NCBI RefSeq assembly: GCF_004342585.1
Contig: NZ_SLZQ01000016.1
Span: 1-64,000, forward strand
Direction of reading: 5' to 3'
Source: Paucimonas lemoignei
GTDB taxonomy: Bacteria; Pseudomonadota; Gammaproteobacteria; Burkholderiales; Burkholderiaceae_D
DNA length: 64,000 nt
Position 1 is the stretch's first letter. Each line of letters begins with the position of its first letter. The translations under genes were made by a program, and so were the position numbers. Below the pieces are notes generated by a model. That model was not told the origin of the DNA. It did no database searches and saw only the letters and a list, made by a program, of their open reading frames with translations. This document shows, one piece after another, positions 1-8,039 of the stretch.

Positions 1-361
1 AAATATACAGTTATCGTGCTAGCACGCGCTGTCTTTCCCGTCCGCAAGAACTTTAATTAGGTGGACTCCATTGTCAGTTTTTTCTGGGCGCCTGCCACCT
101 AACCCAGCGAACCAAACAGAATAAACCATCGAAGTTTCAAAAACTTAGCACCGCCCTGCATATAACCACAGTACTAATTAAATACAAAAAACGTCAGTAA
201 TTATTCGGCCGAATCGCCACTGTCCACCTAATCCAGTCCATCTGCCGCCTAACCCCTCCAGACATGTTTGCGAAAACGCAGTGTTTATCAGTGCTTCGGC
301 CATATACTGTACACAAATACAGTACTAATTAATCATAAAAACCAGCACGGTAACTACAAAA
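1..361. other. integron attI-like region containing two tandem attI/intI-promoter units
   Basis: This 361-bp stretch upstream of the integrase has no credible gene. It contains two units about 150 bp apart that share the same ordered landmarks. Each has a core that reads GTTRRRY on the minus strand (ACCTAAC at 97-103, GCCTAAC at 247-253). Each has a LexA-type dyad (156-171 decayed, 307-322 intact). Each has the 12-mer CAGTACTAATTA (169-180 and 320-331). The offset of 150-151 bp is constant, so this is a diverged tandem duplication. In integrons the attI site lies 5' of intI and cassettes extend away from it, so an array would continue leftward beyond base 1. No complete attC hairpin (RYYYAAC...GTTRRRY) is visible here. 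The attI assignment rests on position and core motifs. Confidence 0.6.
305..324 (+). promoter_or_regulatory. LexA (SOS) box in the intI promoter
   Basis: CTGT at 307-310 and ACAG at 319-322 are separated by exactly 8 bases within a TA...TA frame, a near-consensus LexA operator. It ends 37 bp before the intI start codon. SOS control of integron integrases through LexA is established for other integrons, and here it would repress intI until DNA damage. Confidence 0.85.
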
Positions 362-1501
362 ATGACGCCCGACATAAAATCGCCCAAATTGCTTGATCAG
401 TTAAAACGTTGCATTCGTGACAAGCATTATAGCCTTCGAACCGAAGAAGTCTATGTTTATTGGGTGCGCTGGTTTATACGTTTTCATGGCTTGCGCCATC
501 CTGCTGAAATGGGTGCTGAAGAAATAAAGGCATTCCTCTCTTATCTTGCAAACGAGCGGCATGTTGCGGTGTCGACGCACCGGCAAGCCTTATGTGCATT
601 GCTATTTCTTTATAGGGAAGTGCTGGGGACGAATCTGCCATGGCTGGATGAATTACATCGCCCTACCAAGCCGGCCCGGCGTCCTACTGTGCTGACGCCC
701 GAAGAAGCCGAAGCGATCTTTCAGCGCATGCAAGGACCGCACGCCCTGATGGCCCAGCTTATGTATGGGACTGGCATGCGCCTCATGGAATGCGTGACTT
801 TACGGGTCAAGGATGTGGATTTCGCGCGGCGAGAAATTACCATCCGCCACGGCAAGGGCGGCAAGGACCGCGTGACCGTCTTGCCGCTTTCTTTAGCAGG
901 CGCTTTGCGCGAGCAGATGAATGCTGCCAGGGTTGTCTATGATTCCGACCGTGCGGCCTCGCGTATGGGCGTAGCGTTGCCGGGGGCGCTGGAATTGAAA
1001 TATCCGCGCGCCGGCACGCAGTGGACGTGGTTCTGGGTTTTTCCGTCGGATCATGAATCGACTGATCCTCGCTCGGGCGTCGTTCGTCGCCATCACATGT
1101 ACGAACAGACTTATCAGCGCGCCATTCAGCGTGCCGCGGCCGATACCGGGATCGCCAAGCGCGTGACGTCCCATACCTTCCGCCATTCGTTTGCCACGCA
1201 ATTACTGGAAGCGGGCTACGACATTCGCACTGTCCAGGAATTGCTTGGCCATTCCGATGTGTCGACCACGATGATCTACACTCATGTGCTGAATCGCGGT
1301 GGGCGCGGTGTCCATTCACCGATGGATACGCTTCAGCATGCCCGGCTTATCGCAAAACAGGAATACGCCGAATACGGCATGAGTGTTTACTCCTTGCCGA
1401 ACTCTTCTCCCAACTCCTTGCCGCGCGCGGCGGCCGCATGCAATGCCTTGGCTATGGCCTGCTTCACGCCCGAAGCCTCCATGCTGGTCAGGGCGGCATA
1501 A
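362..1501 (+). CDS. intI: integron integrase IntI (tyrosine recombinase)
   Basis: Site-specific tyrosine recombinase that inserts and excises gene cassettes between attI and attC. The catalytic residues are all present: Arg140 (GTGMR), Lys in the HGKGGKDR block near 163-170, His271 and Arg274 (HTFRH), His297 (LLGH) and Tyr306 (MIYTH). The insertion at about 209-258, with [10 protein letters not shown] and [11 protein letters not shown], is the extra patch that separates IntI from XerC/D-type recombinases. The conserved family region ends near residue 324 (HSPMDTL). The frame then runs 55 codons further and overlaps the last 115 bp of proC in antisense, so the ancestral stop seems lost. Expression is likely SOS-controlled through the LexA box at 305-324. 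Confidence 0.9.
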   Translation: MTPDIKSPKLLDQLKRCIRDKHYSLRTEEVYVYWVRWFIRFHGLRHPAEMGAEEIKAFLSYLANERHVAVSTHRQALCALLFLYREVLGTNLPWLDELHRPTKPARRPTVLTPEEAEAIFQRMQGPHALMAQLMYGTGMRLMECVTLRVKDVDFARREITIRHGKGGKDRVTVLPLSLAGALREQMNAARVVYDSDRAASRMGVALPGALELKYPRAGTQWTWFWVFPSDHESTDPRSGVVRRHHMYEQTYQRAIQRAAADTGIAKRVTSHTFRHSFATQLLEAGYDIRTVQELLGHSDVSTTMIYTHVLNRGGRGVHSPMDTLQHARLIAKQEYAEYGMSVYSLPNSSPNSLPRAAAACNALAMACFTPEASMLVRAA

Positions 1502-2211
1502 GTGGTGCCGCCCTTGGAGGTGACGCGCTCGCGCAGCACGGATACTGGCTCGCTGGAATTGGCCGCAAGTTGCGATGCGCCGACGAACGTGGCGATTGCC
1601 AGTTGCGTGCCCTGCTCTGCCGTCAACCCCATTTCCTGCGCAGCCTGCTGCATCGCTTCGATAAAGTAGAACACGTATGCCGGGCCGCTGCCGGATACGG
1701 CAGTCACCGGATCGAGCAATGCTTCATCGTCGAGCCATACGGTTTGTCCGACTGCACGCAGGATGGCATCGGCAGCCTCGCGCTGTTCGGCGCTGACTCC
1801 CGGCAGGGCCACGCCCCCCGTGATCCCCTTGCCGATCAAGGCGGGCGTATTCGGCATGCTGCGCACGATGGCTCCATGCCCGCCCAGCCAGCGCGACAGA
1901 TCCGCGCCGCGGATGCCGGCGGCAATCGATAGCACGAGTTGCTTGCCGATGTGTGGCTTGATCTGCGCGGCGACTTCCTTCATCTGTTGCGGCTTGACCG
2001 CCAGGACGATAACGTCGGTCTGATCAAGCTTGCCATTTGCCGCTTGCGCCGTGGTGACGCCGAATTGCTCGGTGAGCTTTTGCAGCGCAGCGGCATTCGG
2101 GTCGATGACATGGATGTTCTCGCCTGCTGTCAGCTTGCCGGCCAGGCCGCCGATCAGGGCGGTGGCCATGTTGCCGCCGCCGATGAATGCGATTTTCAGA
2201 TTACTTTGCAT
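1387..2211 (-). CDS. proC: pyrroline-5-carboxylate reductase
   Basis: Reduces 1-pyrroline-5-carboxylate to L-proline with NAD(P)H, the last step of proline synthesis, in the cytosol. The 274-aa length is normal. A Rossmann loop [14 protein letters not shown] lies at residues 9-22, the dimer and substrate segment [11 protein letters not shown] at 171-181, and the family signature [12 protein letters not shown] at 230-241. It follows yggS by 90 bp on the same strand, a common pairing. Its 3' end is covered in antisense by the extended integrase frame, so the integron sits directly against this housekeeping gene. Confidence 0.97.
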   Translation of the reverse strand: MQSNLKIAFIGGGNMATALIGGLAGKLTAGENIHVIDPNAAALQKLTEQFGVTTAQAANGKLDQTDVIVLAVKPQQMKEVAAQIKPHIGKQLVLSIAAGIRGADLSRWLGGHGAIVRSMPNTPALIGKGITGGVALPGVSAEQREAADAILRAVGQTVWLDDEALLDPVTAVSGSGPAYVFYFIEAMQQAAQEMGLTAEQGTQLAIATFVGASQLAANSSEPVSVLRERVTSKGGTTYAALTSMEASGVKQAIAKALHAAAARGKELGEEFGKE

Positions 2212-2301
2212 ACTGGTCTTTCAGTTTGGGTGAAGGTGTTTTACTTATAAATTGGATGTCAGATTTCGTTGTCGGCTGAAATGAAGCACATTGCGGCGTG
2301 C

Positions 2302-3009
2302 TCAGGGCTTCGCATATTCCCGCGCTCCGAAAATCGCCGTACCTACCCGTACGATGGTCGCGCCTTCGGCAATCGCGGCTTCCAGGTCGCCGGACATCCC
2401 CATCGATAGCGTATCGAGCGGCAAGCCGTCCGCGTGCAAGGCCTCGTACAGTTCGCGCAATTGCCGGAATGCGGCGCGCTGCTGCATGACGTCATCAGTC
2501 GGCTCGGGAATCGCCATCAATCCACGCAGGCGCAGGCGGGGCATCTCAGCCACGGCACGCGCAATGATCGCGGCTTCTTCCGTGCCGGCGCCGCTCTTGC
2601 TGGCTTCCTGGCTGACATTGACTTGCACGCACACATTCAGCGGCGGCAGATGATCCGGACGCTGGTCCGACAGGCGTTGCGCGATTTTTTCGCGGTCCAC
2701 GGAGTGCACCCAGTCGAAATGCTCCGCAATCGGCCGGGTCTTATTACTTTGGATCGGCCCGATGAAATGCCAACTGATCGGCGCATGCGGGAACATGCTG
2801 CGCACCGCCGCCATTTTATCGAGCGCTTCCTGCAGATAGTTTTCGCCAAATGCGGTTTGGCCGGCGGCCATTGCCTCTCCCACATCTTCCGCGCTGAAGG
2901 TTTTGGATACGGCCAGCAGCGTAACCTCGTGGGGATCTCGCGACACTGCACGCGCTGCTTGTGCAATCCGCGCCCGCACGGCTTGCAAGTTCTGGGCGAT
3001 TACAGACAT
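2302..3009 (-). CDS. yggS: PLP-binding homeostasis protein, YggS family
   Basis: A cytosolic single-domain alanine-racemase-fold protein that holds pyridoxal 5'-phosphate and buffers the B6 and amino-acid pools; it has no known catalytic turnover. The PLP lysine is Lys36 in LLAVSK. The FGENYLQEALDK segment at about 54-65 and the late GMSGDLEAAI segment (phosphate binding) are intact. Length is 235 aa, as expected. It is the first gene of a yggS-proC unit divergent from pilT, with 104 bp between the two start codons. Confidence 0.95.
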   Translation of the reverse strand: MSVIAQNLQAVRARIAQAARAVSRDPHEVTLLAVSKTFSAEDVGEAMAAGQTAFGENYLQEALDKMAAVRSMFPHAPISWHFIGPIQSNKTRPIAEHFDWVHSVDREKIAQRLSDQRPDHLPPLNVCVQVNVSQEASKSGAGTEEAAIIARAVAEMPRLRLRGLMAIPEPTDDVMQQRAAFRQLRELYEALHADGLPLDTLSMGMSGDLEAAIAEGATIVRVGTAIFGAREYAKP

Positions 3010-3113
3010 AATCGGATTACTTTACAGGATGTAACATTTCTTTTTTGTTAATAAACACCACTCCCTTGCCGACTCGCGGCAGCGGAGCTCGTCGACCGGC
3101 TCAGGAATTATAA

Positions 3114-4157
3114 ATGGACATTTCCGAACTCCTTGCTTTCTCCGTTAAGAATAATGCCTCCGACTTGCACCTGTCGTCCGGTCTGCCGCCGATGATTCGC
3201 GTGCATGGCGACGTGCGCCGGATTAACCTGCCGCCGCTGGAGCACAAGGATGTGCATGGCATGATCTATGACATCATGAACGATGGCCAGCGCAAGGTGT
3301 ATGAAGAAAACCTCGAAGTCGACTTTTCTTTCGCCATTCCCGGCCTCGCGCGTTTCCGTGTCAACGCCTTCAACCAGGATCGCGGCGCCGCAGCGGTGTT
3401 GCGTACCATTCCTTCCAAGATCCTGAGCCTGGAACAACTCAACGCGCCAAGGATTTTCGCTGACCTGGCCCTGAAGCCGCGCGGCCTGGTGCTGGTGACC
3501 GGACCGACCGGTTCCGGTAAATCGACCACACTGGCGGCGATGGTCAACCACCTGAATGAAAATGAGTACGCGCACATCCTGACCATCGAAGACCCGATCG
3601 AATTCGTGCACGAATCCAAGAAGTGCCTGATCAACCAGCGTGAAGTCGGCCCGCACACCCACTCGTTCAACAACGCATTGCGCTCGGCGCTGCGTGAAGA
3701 TCCGGATGCGATCCTGGTCGGCGAATTGCGCGATCTCGAAACCATCCGCCTGGCGCTGTCCGCCGCAGAAACAGGTCACTTGGTGTTCGGCACCCTGCAT
3801 ACCTCGTCCGCAGCAAAAACCATCGACCGTATCATCGACGTCTTCCCGGGTGAAGAAAAGGAAATGGTGCGCGCGATGCTGTCGGAATCGCTGCAGGCAG
3901 TCATTTCGCAGACGCTCTTGAAAACCAAGGATGGCTCCGGTCGCGTTGCGGCGCACGAGATCATGCTCGGCACCCCGGCGATCCGCAACCTGATCCGCGA
4001 AGCCAAGATTGCGCAGATGTACTCGGCGATCCAGACCGGCGCCAACGTGGGCATGCAGACGCTCGACGGCAACCTGACCGACCTCGTGCGCCGCAATGTC
4101 ATTTCGCCGGCGACGGCGCGCGCTGCCGCCAAGACCCCGGAAAACTTCCCGGGATAA
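3114..4157 (+). CDS. pilT: type IV pilus retraction ATPase PilT
   Basis: Hexameric cytoplasmic motor ATPase that depolymerises type IV pili and drives twitching. Walker A GPTGSGKST lies at 130-138 and the Asp box IEDPIE at 158-163. The later His-box region contains ETGHLVFGTLHT, and the PilT-specific C-terminal motif AIRNLIRE is present near residue 290. Length 347 aa is typical. CAGGA lies about 8 bases before ATG. It is followed by a hairpin and an 84-bp tandem repeat before pilU, so co-transcription with pilU is probably partial. Confidence 0.97.
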   Translation: MDISELLAFSVKNNASDLHLSSGLPPMIRVHGDVRRINLPPLEHKDVHGMIYDIMNDGQRKVYEENLEVDFSFAIPGLARFRVNAFNQDRGAAAVLRTIPSKILSLEQLNAPRIFADLALKPRGLVLVTGPTGSGKSTTLAAMVNHLNENEYAHILTIEDPIEFVHESKKCLINQREVGPHTHSFNNALRSALREDPDAILVGELRDLETIRLALSAAETGHLVFGTLHTSSAAKTIDRIIDVFPGEEKEMVRAMLSESLQAVISQTLLKTKDGSGRVAAHEIMLGTPAIRNLIREAKIAQMYSAIQTGANVGMQTLDGNLTDLVRRNVISPATARAAAKTPENFPG

Positions 4158-4194
4158 ATGCGGGAATTCGCGACGCATGCGTCGTGCCGCATTT
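4156..4194 (+). terminator. hairpin downstream of pilT
   Basis: AAATGCGG (4156-4163) pairs with CCGCATTT (4187-4194), enclosing the perfect 14-bp palindrome CGACGCATGCGTCG (4171-4184). The stem begins at the pilT stop codon. There is no clear T-run after it, so it may stabilise the 3' end or attenuate rather than terminate. Confidence 0.5.
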
Positions 4195-4360
4195 ATCGGA
4201 GTCGCTTGCAAGCGACGACGTGGTACTACCGCAGCAATGAGGCACCGTGATTAACTTAGCCGAAGCAGCGCCTCGCTTATCGGAGCTGCTTGCAAGCGAC
4301 GACGTGGCACTACCGCAGCACCGGGACAACGTGATTAACTTGAACAAAGCAGCACCGCGC
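4193..4360. repeat. two tandem 84-bp repeats between pilT and pilU
   Basis: The 302-bp pilT-pilU gap holds two head-to-tail copies of an 84-bp unit, 4193-4276 and 4277-4360. Both start with TTATCGGAG. Both share TGCAAGCGACGACGTGG, ACTACCGCAGCA and GTGATTAACTT at identical offsets. Copy 1 contains the 16-bp palindrome GTCGCTTGCAAGCGAC (4201-4216), which is imperfect in copy 2. The rest of the gap (4361-4459) carries the pilU ribosome-binding region. No protein-coding signal is convincing here. Confidence 0.85.
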
Positions 4361-4459
4361 GGCTCTGAACAGTTTACAAGCCGCGAAGTGGGTCGGTAAG
4401 GCTGGCACACTGACAAGCGTCCTCTTTCAAGAGGAGCTTAATGAAAAGAGGGCAACAAC

Positions 4460-5596
4460 ATGGAACGCGATCAAGCAACGAAATTCATGAACGATCTGCT
4501 GCGCCTGATGGTCAGCAAGAATGGCTCGGACCTGTTCATCACCGCCGACTATCCGCCGGCGTTCAAGATCGACGGCAAGATGACGCCGGTATCGAACCAG
4601 CCATTGACGCAGCAACACACGGTCGAACTGGCGCGCGCCATCATGAGCGACAAGCAGGCTGCCGAGTTCGAAGCGACCAAGGAATGCAACTTCGCCATCA
4701 GCCCGGGCGGCCTCGGCCGCTTCCGCGTTTCCGCTTTCGTGCAGCAGGGACGCGTCGGCATGGTGCTGCGTACCATCACTACCAAGATTCCGAAGCTGGA
4801 AGACCTGGGCGTGCCGGAAATTTTGAAAGACGTCATCATGACCAAGCGCGGCCTGGTAATTATGGTGGGCGCCACCGGTTCGGGTAAATCGACCACGCTG
4901 GCTGGCATGGTGGGCTACCGCAATGAAAACAGCTACGGCCATATCATCACCATCGAAGACCCGGTCGAATACATCCATCCGCACAAGAATTGCATCGTCA
5001 CCCAGCGCGACGTCGGCGTGGATACCGAAGACTGGGGCATTGCGCTGAAAAACACCCTGCGCCAGGCGCCGGACGTGATCCAGATCGGCGAGATCCGCGA
5101 CCGCGAGACGATGGATTTCGCGATTGCCTTCGCCGAGACCGGCCACCTGTGCCTGGCTACCATGCACGCCAACAGTTCCAACCAGGCGCTCGACCGTATC
5201 ATCAACTTCTTCCCGGAAGAACGTCGCCAGCAATTGCTGATGGACTTGTCACTGAACCTGAAGGCGATGATCTCGCAACGCCTGATCCCCAAGCGCGACA
5301 CCAAGGGCCGCTGCGTCGCAGTCGAGATCATGCTCAACTCTCCGCTGATTTCCGACCTGATCTTCAAGGGCGACGTCCACGAGATCAAGGAAATCATGAA
5401 GAAGTCGCGCGAACTGGGCATGCAGACTTTCGACCAGGCGCTGTTCGACCTGTACGAAGCCGACATGATCACTTACGAGGATGCCTTGCGTAATGCCGAT
5501 TCGGTCAACGACTTGCGCCTGGCGATCAAGCTGCGCGGCAAGGAAGCCCAGGGACGCGATCTGTCCAAGGGCACAGAGCATCTCGGCATCGTCTGA
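4460..5596 (+). CDS. pilU: PilT-like ATPase PilU
   Basis: PilT paralogue that assists pilus retraction, usually depending on PilT for full function. Walker A GATGSGKST is at about 137-145, the Asp box IEDPVEYIHP follows, and the His-box region ETGHLCLATMHA is present. Length is 378 aa with the longer C-terminal tail typical of PilU. The AIRNLIRE motif of PilT is absent, as expected. An AGAGGG element sits 8 bases before the chosen ATG. An earlier ATG at 4441 with a good AGGAG opens another frame that overlaps the gene body and is not used here. Confidence 0.95.
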   Translation: MERDQATKFMNDLLRLMVSKNGSDLFITADYPPAFKIDGKMTPVSNQPLTQQHTVELARAIMSDKQAAEFEATKECNFAISPGGLGRFRVSAFVQQGRVGMVLRTITTKIPKLEDLGVPEILKDVIMTKRGLVIMVGATGSGKSTTLAGMVGYRNENSYGHIITIEDPVEYIHPHKNCIVTQRDVGVDTEDWGIALKNTLRQAPDVIQIGEIRDRETMDFAIAFAETGHLCLATMHANSSNQALDRIINFFPEERRQQLLMDLSLNLKAMISQRLIPKRDTKGRCVAVEIMLNSPLISDLIFKGDVHEIKEIMKKSRELGMQTFDQALFDLYEADMITYEDALRNADSVNDLRLAIKLRGKEAQGRDLSKGTEHLGIV

Positions 5597-5618
5597 CCTT
5601 CACCGTAGGCGAGACAGC

Positions 5619-6110
5619 ATGAGCACTGTTTATGATTTTGCCGCCGATACCCTGGGCGGCGACAAAGTCGCGCTCGACCAGTACCGCGGTCGCGTGCTCC
5701 TGGTCGTCAATACCGCCAGCAAGTGCGGCTTTACGCCGCAGTACCAGGAGCTGGAAAAGCTTTATCGCGAATACCAGGATCGCGGCCTGGTGGTGCTGGG
5801 TTTCCCATGCAATCAGTTTCTTCAGCAAGAGCCCGGCAAGGCGGAAGATATCGCCGCCTTTTGCGAACGGAATTTCGGCGTCAGCTTCCCGCTCTTTGCC
5901 AAGATCGATGTCAATGGCGCGCACACGCATCCGCTGTTCGCGCACTTGAAAAAGCAGGCACGCGGCGTGCTGGGCACGCAAGCGGTCAAGTGGAATTTCA
6001 CCAAGTTCCTGGTGAAGAAGGATGGCAGCGTGTATAAGCGTTATGCGCCGCGCACCTCGCCGGACAGCTTGCGCGTGCGCGGCGATATCGACAAGCTGCT
6101 GGCGGAATAA
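5619..6110 (+). CDS. glutathione peroxidase family protein (BtuE-like)
   Basis: Thiol peroxidase of the glutathione peroxidase family that reduces peroxides, probably with thioredoxin or glutathione. The peroxidatic cysteine is Cys36 in NTASKCGFTPQY, with a GFPCNQF segment and the KWNFTKFL tryptophan/asparagine motif. The start at 5619 gives 163 aa, the normal bacterial size. The frame remains open upstream into pilU, but ATG at 5619 follows AGGCGAGA and begins the conserved MSTVYDFAA start. It trails pilU by 22 bp and may be read through from it. Confidence 0.93.
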   Translation: MSTVYDFAADTLGGDKVALDQYRGRVLLVVNTASKCGFTPQYQELEKLYREYQDRGLVVLGFPCNQFLQQEPGKAEDIAAFCERNFGVSFPLFAKIDVNGAHTHPLFAHLKKQARGVLGTQAVKWNFTKFLVKKDGSVYKRYAPRTSPDSLRVRGDIDKLLAE

Positions 6111-6190
6111 GCGTCAGTCCTCCTCAAAGCGTTGATCGACATTCCGATGGCAAGAGCCGCAACGCGCAATCGGTATGGTTACAGGTGCGC

Positions 6191-6916
6191 TTAGATGACG
6201 CCGAAAAGTTTCAGCGCCAGCGGCAGCAACACGGCCGTCAGCGCTCCCGTCACGCCCATCGCCAGTCCGGCGAACGCGCCCATTTCCGCACTCACCTGGA
6301 ACGCGCGCGCTGTCCCCAGGCCGTGCGCCGTCACGCCCATGGCAAAACCGACGACGCTGTCATCGCGCACCTTGATAGCCCGCATGATGTATTGCGCCAG
6401 CGAGGCGCCGATGATGCCGGTAAGGATCACCATCACGGCGGTCAGTGACGGCAGGCCGCCGATTTTTTCGGCAATACCCATGGCAATCGGCGTGGTGACC
6501 GATTTCGGCGCCAGCGACAGCACGACCGCCGGTGAAGCGCCCAGCAGCCAGGCTATGCCCATGGCGGAGATAACCGCCGAGGCTGACCCGGCCAGCGTGC
6601 CGACCAGGAAAGCCAGCCAGTGGCGCTTGAATTTGGCGAGTTGCTGGTAGAGCGGAATCGCCAGCGCGACCGTCGCCGGCCCCAGCAGGAAGTGAACGAA
6701 CTGGGCGCCGTCAAAATAATTCTTGTACGGTGTCTTTGTCACTGCGAGCAATGCCACCAGGATGGCAATCGCGATCATCACAGGGTTCACGAGCGGATTG
6801 CCCTTGGCGCGCACATGCAGGGCCAGCGCCACCTGATAAGCCAACAGCGTGGCAGTCAGCCACAGCAGAGGCGAGGTCGAGAGATAGACCCAGATGCTGG
6901 AAAAGTCGGGACTCAT
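6191..6916 (-). CDS. lrgB: LrgB/CidB family inner-membrane protein
   Basis: Polytopic membrane protein of the LrgB family, paired with LrgA in holin/antiholin-like systems and also proposed to act in pyruvate or glycolate transport. The 241-aa sequence is almost entirely hydrophobic, with the family segments PKSVTTPIAMGI and ITAHGLGTARA-like VTAHGLGTARAF. The start at 6916 is chosen because its ATG overlaps the lrgA stop as ATGA; an upstream in-frame GTG at 6928 lies inside lrgA. The true substrate cannot be deduced from sequence. Confidence 0.9.
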   Translation of the reverse strand: MSPDFSSIWVYLSTSPLLWLTATLLAYQVALALHVRAKGNPLVNPVMIAIAILVALLAVTKTPYKNYFDGAQFVHFLLGPATVALAIPLYQQLAKFKRHWLAFLVGTLAGSASAVISAMGIAWLLGASPAVVLSLAPKSVTTPIAMGIAEKIGGLPSLTAVMVILTGIIGASLAQYIMRAIKVRDDSVVGFAMGVTAHGLGTARAFQVSAEMGAFAGLAMGVTGALTAVLLPLALKLFGVI

Positions 6917-7245
6917 TTTTGCAACCACTTGATGACAAGCGCGGTGACGACCATTCCCAGTATGGTGCTGACGATCAGCGCGGCGATGATGGGCAAGGAC
7001 TCGGTGACGATGCGCTGGCCATGCAGCAGGACGCCGACACCGGCCGGCACAAATAGAATCGATAAGTGACGCAGCAAGCCATTGGCGGTGGGCGCGAGTT
7101 TTTCCACGGCATCGCGGTTAAGCAAAAGGTAAAGCAGCAATAGCAGCATGCCGATCACCGGCCCGGGGATCGGCAAATTGAAACCGTGGGCGATGACTTC
7201 GCCGACAAGCTGAAACAGCAGCAGAATGACAAAGGTGTTGATCAT
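6913..7245 (-). CDS. lrgA: LrgA/CidA family membrane protein
   Basis: Small holin-like protein of 110 aa with four hydrophobic segments and the family motif LPIPGPVIGMLLL near residue 26. It is the first gene of an lrgAB unit (ATGA overlap). The ATG at 7245 begins MINTFVILLLFQLVGE, which matches the usual family start. A GTG at 7293 would add 16 polar residues and is less likely. It is divergent from the cobalamin adenosyltransferase gene, so the 64 bp between starts must carry both promoters. Confidence 0.88.
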   Translation of the reverse strand: MINTFVILLLFQLVGEVIAHGFNLPIPGPVIGMLLLLLYLLLNRDAVEKLAPTANGLLRHLSILFVPAGVGVLLHGQRIVTESLPIIAALIVSTILGMVVTALVIKWLQK

Positions 7246-7309
7246 TTTCTGATGTCTGGAATAATGGGTCCGCAATGAATCCTTAAAGATCACATCTTAC
7301 TGCAAGAAC

Positions 7310-7870
7310 ATGGGCAACCGACTTTCGAAAATCGCCACCCGCACCGGCGACGATGGCAGCACCGGCCTGGGCGACGGCACGCGCACCGGCAAGGATAGTG
7401 TACGCATACAAGCCATGGGCGATGTGGACGAGCTCAATTCCCAGCTCGGACTCTTGCTGTGCGAGGATCTGCCGCCATCGCTGCGCGAAGAATTGCTGCT
7501 AGTCCAGCATGATTTGTTCGACCTCGGCGGAGAGCTGTGCATTCCCGGCTATCGCCTGGTGACGGACGAGCACGTGGCGCAACTGGATGCCTGGCTGGAA
7601 AAATACAATGCGACACTGCCGCCGCTGAAGGAATTCATCCTGCCTGGCGGTTCGCGCGCCGCCGCGCTGGCGCATGTCTGCCGCACCGTGTGCCGGCGCG
7701 CCGAGCGCAGTGTCGTGGCGCTGGATAGAGCCGAAACCCTGGAGGCGCGGCCACGCCAGTATCTCAACCGGCTGTCGGATCTGCTGTTCGTATTGGCTCG
7801 TGTATTGAACCGTCATGCCGGCGGTACGGACGTCTTGTGGCAGCGCCAGCGCGGTGATGACCAGGCCTGA
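7310..7870 (+). CDS. cob(I)yrinic acid a,c-diamide / cob(I)alamin adenosyltransferase, PduO type
   Basis: Transfers the 5'-deoxyadenosyl group of ATP to cob(I)alamin to make adenosylcobalamin. The N-terminal ATP loop is TRTGDDGSTGLGDGTR (11-25). GDVDELNSQLGL follows, and a PGGS-RAAALAH block with the late LNRLSDLLFVLAR segment is typical of PduO-type enzymes. Length is 186 aa. No cobalamin biosynthetic genes lie nearby, so the enzyme probably serves imported or salvaged corrinoid. A strong bidirectional terminator follows. Confidence 0.93.
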   Translation: MGNRLSKIATRTGDDGSTGLGDGTRTGKDSVRIQAMGDVDELNSQLGLLLCEDLPPSLREELLLVQHDLFDLGGELCIPGYRLVTDEHVAQLDAWLEKYNATLPPLKEFILPGGSRAAALAHVCRTVCRRAERSVVALDRAETLEARPRQYLNRLSDLLFVLARVLNRHAGGTDVLWQRQRGDDQA

Positions 7871-7913
7871 AGCAGGAGCAGGCATTTCACTCGCCGCACG
7901 CCGCAAGGCATAA

Positions 7914-7940
7914 AAAAACGGCGCCAGATGCGCCGTTTTT
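7914..7940. terminator. bidirectional intrinsic terminator
   Basis: AAAAACGGCGC (7914-7924) pairs perfectly with GCGCCGTTTTT (7930-7940) around a 5-base loop, giving a GC stem with a U-tract on either strand. It lies between the convergent adenosyltransferase gene and folE2. Confidence 0.9.
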
Positions 7941-8039
7941 CATTCAATCAACTCTCATTCATCTCCAACCACGCGGGAAGATTCAGCAGCGTGGTCAGTA
8001 GCAGGCTTTTCTCGCCTGCCGCGTATCGCGATTATGCGC

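Noticed and set aside
1-361. A complete attC site or cassette inside the window
   Set aside because: The core-like sites at 56-66 and 97-103 face each other in the wrong polarity for attC (GTT at the outer ends), and no cassette ORF is present.
4099-4416. Minus-strand frame of 105 codons across the pilT-pilU repeats
   Set aside because: The repeat length is a multiple of three, so the frame stays open by chance; no ribosome-binding site or family-like sequence is seen, and it overlaps pilT.
4441-4887. Plus-strand frame of 148 codons starting at ATG 4441 with a good AGGAG
   Set aside because: It lies almost wholly inside pilU in another frame and has no protein-like sequence. The AGGAG may serve pilU indirectly.
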